Shown here in pieces: positions 36,573 through 44,700 of a stretch of 64,000 nucleotides of DNA (positions within the stretch are counted from its first letter, which is position 1; each line of letters begins with the position of its first letter). The stretch lies in the NCBI GenBank assembly GCA_016218825.1, contig JACRCV010000085.1, forward strand, positions 62,001 to 126,000, given 5' to 3'. The notes below the pieces were generated by a model. The model was not told the DNA's origin. It was given only the letters and a program-made list of their open reading frames with translations, and did not search any database. The DNA comes from Deltaproteobacteria bacterium. GTDB taxonomy: Bacteria; Myxococcota; XYA12-FULL-58-9. Made by a program: the position numbers and the translations under genes.

Positions 36573-36648
36573 TCACGGGGGACCGCCCGCCGCGAGAAGA
36601 TCCTCGGCGAAAACAAGGCGTTGTGGCGCGGCTCTGCGTCCCCCGTGA
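36573..36648. repeat. Perfect 11-bp inverted repeat with 54-base loop
   Basis: TCACGGGGGAC (36573-36583) and GTCCCCCGTGA (36638-36648) are exact reverse complements. A CCGGC-AAA-GCCGG hairpin follows near 36664-36676. The stretch 36365-36758 otherwise contains the upstream region of the Cys-rich lipoprotein and no gene that I can support. Confidence 0.5.
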
Positions 36649-36758
36649 GCCCCACGCTCAGGACCGGCAAAGCCGGATCCTTCGCGTCTTCGGCGAGTTA
36701 CGAGAGCCATCGTGATGACCCCGTGAACGCTTGCAGTTCAGCTTCTGTACTGGAATCT

Positions 36759-36949
36759 GGGCGCCCCGCGCGGCCTTACGGCCGCACGGCGGGCCTCCTC
36801 CGGGCTCGCTGGCGCTCGGCCTCCTCGGCGGCTCCTCGGATTGTGCTCGGTCGGACGAATGCTGCCGCCTGCGGGGTCTGAGGCGCGCCACCCGCGCGCC
36901 TCACCCTCCGTCCGCCCTGGCGCGGCGGTGCTGCTCGCTCTGACCAGGG
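36759..36949 (+). repeat. Structured repeat element, copy C
   Basis: Aligns with copy B over its whole length and with copy A at both ends. Landmarks: GGCGCCCCG, stem GCGGCC-TTAC-GGCCGC (36770-36785), CGGCGGGCCTCCTCCGGGCT, CTGCGGGGTCTG, GGCGCGC-CACCC-GCGCGCC stem, CCCTGGCGCGG, TGACCAGG. It sits between the lipoprotein operon and the hsdM fragment. Confidence 0.7.
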
Positions 36950-36967
36950 CGGGTGCTGGTGGCTCCG

Positions 36968-36983
36968 AGAAGTGACTGGCACC
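36968..36983. repeat. Short palindromic repeat, copy d (inverted), at the hsdM break
   Basis: AGAAGTGACTGGCACCT is the reverse-orientation form of the AAGTGCCAGCCACTT motif. It marks where the hsdM reading frame stops resembling hsdM. Confidence 0.5.
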
Positions 36984-36991
36984 TGGGCCTG

Positions 36992-37066
36992 GTACGACAG
37001 GCCGTCGTCTCGCAGCACGTTGCAGTAGGACCAGAGCTTCTTCACCAGGTAGTCGGAGTCAGACAT
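36992..37066 (-). pseudogene. hsdM: 5' fragment of type I restriction-modification hsdM
   Basis: From ATG 37066 the minus strand encodes M-S-D-S-D-Y-L-V-K-K-L-W-S-Y, C-N-V-L-R-D-D-G-L-S-Y. This is the characteristic start of type I methyltransferase subunits, whose next residues should be a Y-x-x-Q/E-L-T-x-L-L-F-L-K-M stretch. Instead the frame runs into the short palindrome (copy d) and then repeat copy C. Only 25 codons remain out of the usual ~500, so no functional HsdM is made, and no hsdS or hsdR is present. The ATG lies 9 bp after the stop of the KilA-N gene, the normal operon arrangement in many type I loci. Confidence 0.75.
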
Positions 37067-37075
37067 GGGGGATCC

Positions 37076-38332
37076 CTACTTCGCAGGCGACGAGAGGCGC
37101 TTGACCGCAGTTGATGCCAAGAGCGAGCGGACTTGCACGATGGCGATCGCATTGAGCTGCCGGAGCCGATCGGAGGCCGGCAGGCCCTGGTGGATGAGCA
37201 CGGAGTTCAGGCTCTCGAGGTTCGAGAGCACCACGAGCTGCTCGAGCGTGGCGTGGTCGCGCATGTTGCCGTCGAGCTCCGAGTTCTCCTTGCGCCAGTC
37301 TGCCGCCGTCTTGCCGAACAGCGCGACGTTCAAGAGGTCGGCCTCGGAGGCGTAAACCGCTTGAATCTGCGCTTTCGTAAGCTCGGGCGGGATGAGGTGC
37401 TCTTGGATGGCGTCGGTGTGGATGCGGTAGTTGACCTTCGCGAGCGTGCGCTGGAAGCTCCACTCGCGTGAGAGCCGCTCGGCCTCGTCGTCCTTGAGGC
37501 GCTGGAACTCTTTGATGAGATACAGCTTGAACTCGGGGCTGAGCCACGAGCCGAACTCGAAGGCGATGTCACGGTGGGCATAGGTGCCGCCACCACGCCC
37601 TGCCTTCGAGAAGATGCCGATGGCGCCCGTAGCCTGCGCCCACTTGCTCGGGGACAGCGAAAAGCTGTTGAGACCGGCCTCGGACTTAAACCTCTCGAAT
37701 TCGAGAGGTTTGAAGCCGGGGTTATGGATCTGCTCCCAAATGCCCAGGAACTCCACGGTGTTGCGGTTGCGAAGCCAACTATAGAGGACGGTCTCGTCGC
37801 CAAACCGCTTCACCATGTCCGTGAGCGAGATGTAGTCCTGCTCGTTGCGGATCGTGCCATCCTCGACGGCGGACGCCACATAGGCCATCCAGGCCGCTCC
37901 GAGCGTGCCAAACACGACGCTGAGGATGCCGCTCGTCACGGCGCTTATTATCCACGGCACGGGGAGCCCGCCCGCGCTCGCGGCCACGAAGCCGGTGACC
38001 TGGGCGGCGCTGGGGTGGTGCGGACCCTGGCGAAGATAGGCCACCCACAGCACCGTCATGGTCGTCACGGCGATCACGGGGAGTGCCAGGGGGAGCACCA
38101 AGGCAAGCGATCCGGCGCCGGCGATGAGCCACCAGTCGCGGAGCCAATCGAGGCGCCAGAGCAGGCCGGCAAGTGCCAGCACCTCCACCACGATCGCCAA
38201 TCGCCCGCCGGGCAGGTCCCCGCTCCTGAGCGCAGTCTCGGTCAGACCCCACCGGAACATGCCGAGCAGGGCGGCTGCGGCGGCAACGAGGAAAAGCACC
38301 GCAGGGTCCGCATTGGAAGCGCCCGCCGGCAC
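37076..38332 (-). CDS. KilA-N/RhuM-like protein, in frame with an N-terminal membrane segment
   Basis: 418 residues from GTG 38332. Residues ~160-418 are a full KilA-N-domain protein of the kind found beside type I restriction-modification genes: D-Y-I-S-L-T-D-M-V-K, W-L-R-N-R-N-T-V-E-F-L-G-I-W-E, G-R-G-G-G-T-Y-A-H-R-D-I-A-F-E-F, S-P-E-F-K-L-Y-L-I-K-E-F-Q-R-L. The family is DNA-associated; its biochemical role is unclear. Residues 1-~148 are four to five hydrophobic helices from an unrelated membrane protein. ATG 37888 (Met149, GGAG eight bases upstream) would give a normal-size KilA-N protein of 270 residues and is probably the original start. The upstream part is continuous with the broken zinc-ribbon frame. 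Confidence 0.75.
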   Translation of the reverse strand: MPAGASNADPAVLFLVAAAAALLGMFRWGLTETALRSGDLPGGRLAIVVEVLALAGLLWRLDWLRDWWLIAGAGSLALVLPLALPVIAVTTMTVLWVAYLRQGPHHPSAAQVTGFVAASAGGLPVPWIISAVTSGILSVVFGTLGAAWMAYVASAVEDGTIRNEQDYISLTDMVKRFGDETVLYSWLRNRNTVEFLGIWEQIHNPGFKPLEFERFKSEAGLNSFSLSPSKWAQATGAIGIFSKAGRGGGTYAHRDIAFEFGSWLSPEFKLYLIKEFQRLKDDEAERLSREWSFQRTLAKVNYRIHTDAIQEHLIPPELTKAQIQAVYASEADLLNVALFGKTAADWRKENSELDGNMRDHATLEQLVVLSNLESLNSVLIHQGLPASDRLRQLNAIAIVQVRSLLASTAVKRLSSPAK

Positions 38333-38485
38333 TCTCGTGGTGGTCGGCGCCGACTACGTCGTGCCTGCGATAGGCGCGGGGGCCGGTGGTCCCGGAAACG
38401 CCACTCTTGAGGCGACGGCTGCGCCGCATTTCGAACAAGATCGAGCGGCCTCGACGAGCTCCTGTCCACACTGAGCGCGATACAC
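38333..38485 (-). pseudogene. Broken 5' part of a zinc-ribbon membrane protein
   Basis: In the frame of the KilA-N gene, a GTG at 38485 opens 43 codons reading V-Y-R-A-Q-C-G-Q-E-L-V-E-A-A-R-S-C-S-K-C-G. This is a zinc ribbon of the C-x2-C-x10-C-x2-C type in which the first Cys is Arg (CGC, one base from TGC). A Pro/Ala linker follows, then an in-frame TAG at 38354-38356, then the hydrophobic helices of the next entry. Zinc-ribbon, linker and transmembrane helices is a common order for one protein, so the gene was probably intact once. The lost ligand and the nonsense codon both point to decay. Confidence 0.55.
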
Positions 38486-38708
38486 GGTATCGACCAACGG
38501 GAGAGCCTGCGGCGAGCAGCCGGTCGTGGGCGTGGGGTGCGTGTAGCAGCCGATAGTGAAAGCAGGATGGCAAGCTTCGCGTTCCGCACAAATAGCGGCC
38601 GCGGCCGCGCCGGTGCGCTAACCTTCAACAGCGCGGGTCGCTGCGCTATAGATGTCCGCTGCGCGTCGGTGGTGGGACACCCCGCGAACACTCAGAACGG
38701 GAGAGCTC

Positions 38709-41700
38709 ATGACGTCGGTTCAGCATCGAAGGGCAGCGGTTGTGTTGAGTCTCGTCGGCGCGGTCGCTTGCGGCCAGGGCCGCACGTTCTCGAGTGACCT
38801 CCCGGACACGACGCCGCCGACCGTCACCAGCGTCTCGCCCGCCGACGGCGCCGTGGACCAGGCGCAAGACCGCGTCGTCGTCGTGACCTTCAGCGAGGCG
38901 ATGGATCCCGCGAGCCTCGACGCCACGACCATCACCTGGACCGAAGAGAGCGGCAGCGCCGCCGTGGCGCACACCCTCAGCTACGCCGACAACGTGCTGA
39001 CGCTCACGCCCGCGGCGCCGCTCGCGAGCTATCGGTGGTACGCGGTCCGGATCGACGCCGCGGTCACCGACACCGCCAAGAACGCCCTCGGCACGCCGGT
39101 GGTGGCGACGTTCCAGACCCACGACGGCCTGGCGCCGGCGACGCCCGCGGCGCCCACCGACGTCGGCCTGTGGAGCAACACCGACGTGGCGTTCAACTGG
39201 ACCGCGACCACCGATGACGGCCTCGGGGTCACGAGCTACCGCCTGCAGGTCGACACCACGGGCACCGGCGCCAACCTGGTGCTCGACGCCGACGTCGGCG
39301 ACGTGCTGACCTTCGAGGTCACCGGCACCGAGGGCCAGACGCTCTTCGCCCGCGTCGCCGCCGTCGACGGCGCCGGGAACCAGAGCGCCTGGTCCACCTG
39401 GTCGGACGGGATCACGGTCGACATCGCCACCCCCACCGTGCCCGGGACGCCGACCGACGCCGGCACCTACCTCGCGTCGACCGCGGTGATCTTTACCTGG
39501 ACCGCGGCGACCGACGCCACGAGCGGCGTCAGCCATTACCTGCTGCAGGTCGACACCAGCGCCGACCCGGCCTCCAGCGTCAATCCAATCGACGTCGGCA
39601 ACGTCCTCAGCCGCACCGTGACCGGCACCGACGGCATCGCGGCGTTCGCCCGCGTCGCCGCGGTCGACGTCGCCGGGCGGGTGGGCGCCTACAGCGCGTG
39701 GTCGGACGGCCTCACCGTAGACGTCTCCGGGCCCGGGACGCCGGCGCTGACCGCGCCCGCCGCCTACACCAACCAGACCTCGCTCGCCTTCTCCTGGAGC
39801 TCGATCACCGACGCCACGAGCGGCTTCGAGCACTACGAGCTCTGCGTCGCGACCGCGACCACCGCCTGCGTTACGCCGACCTACAGCGGCGCGCTGACGG
39901 CGTTCACGCTGACCCCGGCGAGCGACGGCAACACCTACTACGCCGAGGTGCGCGGCGTCGACGCGCTCGGCAACCCCGGCGACTGGTCGGCGTGGTCGGG
40001 CGGCACGCTGGTCGACACGACCTTGCCGCCGTCGCCCGCGAACGTCGCCGACGCCGGGACGATCGCGAGCGGCACGACCTTGAGCTTCACCTGGGATCCG
40101 GTCACCGATCCCGGCGCCACCGCGAGCGGCGTCGACCACTACCTGGTGCAGATGGACACCGCCCCCAACCCCGCGAGCCTGGTGACGCCGGTCAGCGTCA
40201 GCGACAGCCCGGCGACGCTTTCCGGCGCGATGCACGGCCAGCGCTACTACGTTCGGGTGGCGGCGGTCGATCGCGCCGGCAACAGCGGCGCCTTCTCGGC
40301 GTGGACCGACGGCGTCAAGGTCGACACCCTCGGACCAACGGCTCCGGGCGCGCCGAGCACGACCGGCCGATACGCACGCGCCGCCGACGTCACCTTCACG
40401 TGGGGCCCGGCCGAAGACGACGGCGCCGGCCTCGATCACTACGAGCTCCGCGTCAACACCGTGAAGGACGCGACCGGCTCGACGACCTTCACGCTGCAAG
40501 ACGTCCAAACCCACACCGTGAGCCTGGCCGACGCCACGACCTACTACGCCCAGGTCCGCGCCGTCGACGCGGTCGGCAACCCCGGCGACTGGTCGGCGTG
40601 GTCGGACCCGGTCACCGTCGACCTGACGGTGCCGGGGGTGTCCGGGATCCCGACGACCCCGCAGAGCTTCAGCCTCGCCCAGGTGGTCTTCAGCTTCTCG
40701 CCGTCCTCGGACGGCGGCAGCGGCCTGCTGCGCTACGAGCTCCAGGTGGCCGCGGGCGCGCCGAGCACCAACGCCGCGATCCGCAGCACCGGCACCGCGA
40801 CCACCTTCACCTACTTCGGCAGCAACGGCACGAGCTACTACGCCCGGGTGCGGGCGCTCGACAACGCCGGCTGGGCGTCGGCCTGGTCGGACTGGTCCAC
40901 CGCGGTGACCGTCGACAACGTCGGCCCGACGCCGCCCGCGGCGGCCGACGACGGCGGCAGCTTCACCTCGGGCACGATCACCTTCGATTGGGCCGGCGCC
41001 ACCGACGGCGGCATCGGCGTCGCGAGCTACACCCTCGAGATCGCGGTGTCGCCGATGAGCGGCGGTTTCCCGCAGACCGTCACCGGGCTCACCGCCACCC
41101 AAGAGCCCTTCGACCCGAGCGCGCTCGCCGACGCCACCGTCGTCAGCGCCCGGGTGCGCGGCGTCGACTCGCTCGGCAACGTCGGGTCGTGGTCGGCGTG
41201 GTCGGACGGCATCGGCTACGACAAAGACCCGCCGACCGCCCCCGGCAAGCCCACCGCCGGTGGCAGCACCTCCGGCAGCACCTCGTTCGCGTTCAGCTAC
41301 GCCGCGGCGACCGACGCCGCCTCCGGCGTCGATCATTATGTCGTCGAGGTCTGCGACGACCAGCCGACGCCCAGCTGCGTGACCGACACCGCCGGTGCAG
41401 CCCTCTCCTACCTCTTCACCCAAGGCGTCGACCTGCGCGCTTACACCGCCCGCGTCGCCGCGGTCGACGCCGTCGACCACCAGGGGATGTTCTCGCCGTG
41501 GTCCGACCCGGTCGGCGTCGACGTCAGCATCCCGGGGCAGCCGGGCACGCCGTGGAACCCGGCCGGCGCCTACCTCACGGCCACCGGCCTCACCACCTAC
41601 AATTGGGCGGCGCCGAGCTCCGGCGGCGCGGTCGACCACTATCGGTTCCGGATCGGCACGTCGCCGGCCGCCGCTGACCTCGACGACCTGGATCTGACCG

Positions 41701-44700
41701 CCGCGGGCACCGCGACCAGCTACGCCTGGGACACGACCGGGCTCGCGGACGGCACCGAGCTCTTCGTTCAGGTGGCGGCGGTGAGCGCCGCCGCCACCCT
41801 CGGCCTGTGGTCGGTGTCCTCGACGCCTGTGATGCTCGACACCACGCCGCCGTCGGCGCCCGGCGCTCCGCAGACCCGCGGCGCCTACGACGACCGCGAC
41901 CTGACCTTCACCTACGCGGCGGCGACCGACGCCGCCTCCGGCGTCGACCATTACCTGGTGGAGGTCGAGTGGTGGAACGAGAGCGGCAGCGCCTGGGTCC
42001 CGGTCGCCGGCTCGCCGTTTTCGACCGCCGCCACCGCGCTCACCCTCGACGCGACGAGCCTCGACGGCCGGAGGCTGCGGGCACGGGTCGGCGCCCAAGA
42101 CCGGGCCGGCCTTGACGGCGCGCTCTCGGGCGACTCCGCCGAGGTGACGATCGACACCCAGGCGCCGATGGTCTACTGGTCGGCGCCCAACGACGACTGG
42201 TTCCCCGGGACGACGGCCACCGCGTCCGACCTCGTGGTGCAGTTCAGCGAGCCGATGGACACCGCGAGCGTCGAAGCGGCGTTCGCGCTCCTCGACCCGG
42301 CGAGCGCCGAGCCGGCGTTTGGCTACGCGTTCTTCTGGAGCGCCGACCTCCGCCAGCTGACGGTGATGCCGGACACCGAGGCGCCCGACGGCATCTCCAA
42401 CATCGACATCTTGAAAGAGCAGACGCAGTACGTCCTCGAGATCGCCGGCGCCGCCGCCGATCGCGCCGGCAACACCCTCTGGGGCGGCGACTACGCCAAG
42501 CCGTTCAGCACCGCCGACGAGACCCCGCCGGGCGTGCTCGCCGTCCTCGCCGGCGGTGTCGATGTGCGCCTCGGCCTCGTCGACCCCGCCGCGGTGGAGG
42601 GGGGCGACAGCCTCCGCATCCAGTTCAGCGAGCCGATGAACACCACCCAGCTCCGGGCGGAGCTCTACGGGCGCAACGGGTCGCTCGGCGCCAACATCGG
42701 CAACGTCCGGATCGTCGCCGCGACGGCGCAGGGCGGCGTGGTCTGGTACACGCCGGAGTATTCGATCTACGACCTCACGCCCGGCGCCGGCGTCGTGGTG
42801 AGCGACTGCACCCCAGCCGAGTACGACGTCAACGGCCCGGTCGACGCCGTCGACCCGGGCTCGAAGACCACGCCCTTCCGCTTCTCGGTGGCCCACACCG
42901 TCGGCGGCGCCTACAGCGCCGGCTGTCGCGTGACCTACAACGTCGCGAACGGGCTCGTGGCGCGCTTCGCGACCGATTCCGAGCTGGAGCTGACGCTCGG
43001 GCTCGGCACCGACCTCGCCGCCGGCGACGAGTATCAGCTCGCGCTCAGCAACGTCAGCGACGCGGCCGGCAACTGGAGCTACTTCCAGACCGTGGTGCAG
43101 GTGCGCGCCGCGGCCGCCGACGACACCGTCGGCCCGACGATGGTCGGGACTCTGCCTGCGGACGGCGCCACCGCGGTGGGCCCGCTCGCCCCGATCTTGC
43201 TGTCCTTCAGCGAGCCGGTGGCGCTCGCGACCCTCGCCGGCATCACGGTGAGCGCCAGCGATCGGAGCCTCACCGACTTCGAGCTCCAAAACGGGCTCGC
43301 GGACAACCCGGGGCTGGTGGCGCTGATGCCGCGGCGGGCGCTCGTGCCGGCCGACACGGTGACGGTGACGGTGCCGACCAGCGTCACCGATCTCGCCGGC
43401 AACCCGCTGGTGGCGGCGCAGAGCTTCACGTTCACGACCGCCGACGTCGCGACCACCGAGCCGGTGCTCTTCGAGTCGATCCCACCCGCGGGGTCGGTCG
43501 CCGGCGGCTTCTGGAACGTCGAGCTGGCGCTCGCGGACGCGCTGGCCGGCGCCGCGGTGCTGCCCGATCCCGACAGCGTCGACGCCGACGACGTGTTGGT
43601 GCACGACGGCGCGAGCGGCCTCGTTCGTCGCGGCTTCAGGGTCACGCACGCCGTCGGCGCGGCGTCGATCGACGTCCAGCCACCACCGCGCCTCAAGGGC
43701 TTCGAGCCCGCCGAGACCCGCTTCGACATCAGCAGCGCGACCGCCGCCGGCGGCACCATCACCTACACCACCGCCGCGCCCACCGGCCTCGTCGACGGCG
43801 AGCGGGTGAGCGTCTGGTTCAACGGCGGCGACTCCATCTACGGCGTCGGTGACCAGCCGGTCACGGTCATCGACCCGCTGCACTTCAGCGTCGCGGCGAG
43901 CGTCAGCCCCGGCACCAGCACCACCGGCGGCCAGGGGAGCCACCGGGTCGCGTGCGGCTACACCATCGATCTGAGCACCGCCACCGGCTTCGCCGACGTC
44001 TTCGGCAACCCGATGGCCGAGACCAGTCTGAGCTTCACGGCGGCGCCGCCGTCCGTCAACCGCGTGCCGGCCGCGAGCGGCCTGCGAGAGGTGAGCGCAA
44101 GCCTGAGCATGACAAACGCCGGCTACGCCCTCGAGGCCCGGGCCTCGGTGCGCGATGCGGACAACGACGACGTCACCGTGACCGTGGAGCTGGGGTCGTC
44201 CTGCAGCGCGTCGCAGACGGTCAAGACCGGCCCCTACGGCTACGGCAACTTCTCCTATCCGGACAACGGTGGTGGACCGCCGTCCGGGCCGGAGCCGGCC
44301 TGCTCCGCGCGGCCACCAGACGGCCTGTCGGTCGCGACCATCACCCTCGACGACGGCGTCAGCACGCCGACGGTCTACGAACGGCCGCTGTGGATGTTCG
44401 CGAGCGCGCCGGCGATGGTCGACATCCACGGCCCGACCGCGAGCTATCCGCCAGACGCCTCGACCCCGGTGGTCGTGGCCGAGACCCCGACGCCGACCTT
44501 CGCCTGGACCAACGTCGACACCGTGAACGCCGACGTCCTGCAGCTCTTTGTCGCCGACGTCAGCCAGCTGGACGGCGATCGCACCACGCCGCTGCTGTCG
44601 CTGCTCCTCGGCACCGGGGCCGATCACCATGCGCTGCCGACCGACCGGCCGCTCACCCCGGCGCTCTACCTCTGGGCGGTCGCGCAGCTGAAGATGGCGC

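Noticed and set aside
37076-38332. Prophage or phage antirepressor region
   Set aside because: KilA-N domains occur in phages, but this version is the type found with restriction-modification genes. The hsdM fragment follows, and no phage structural or integrase gene is present.
38646-44630. Very long open frame on the minus strand opposite the giant lipoprotein
   Set aside because: It is Arg/Gly/Val/Asp-rich low-complexity sequence, mirrors the codons of the plus-strand gene, and has no domain. It is an artefact of high G+C content.
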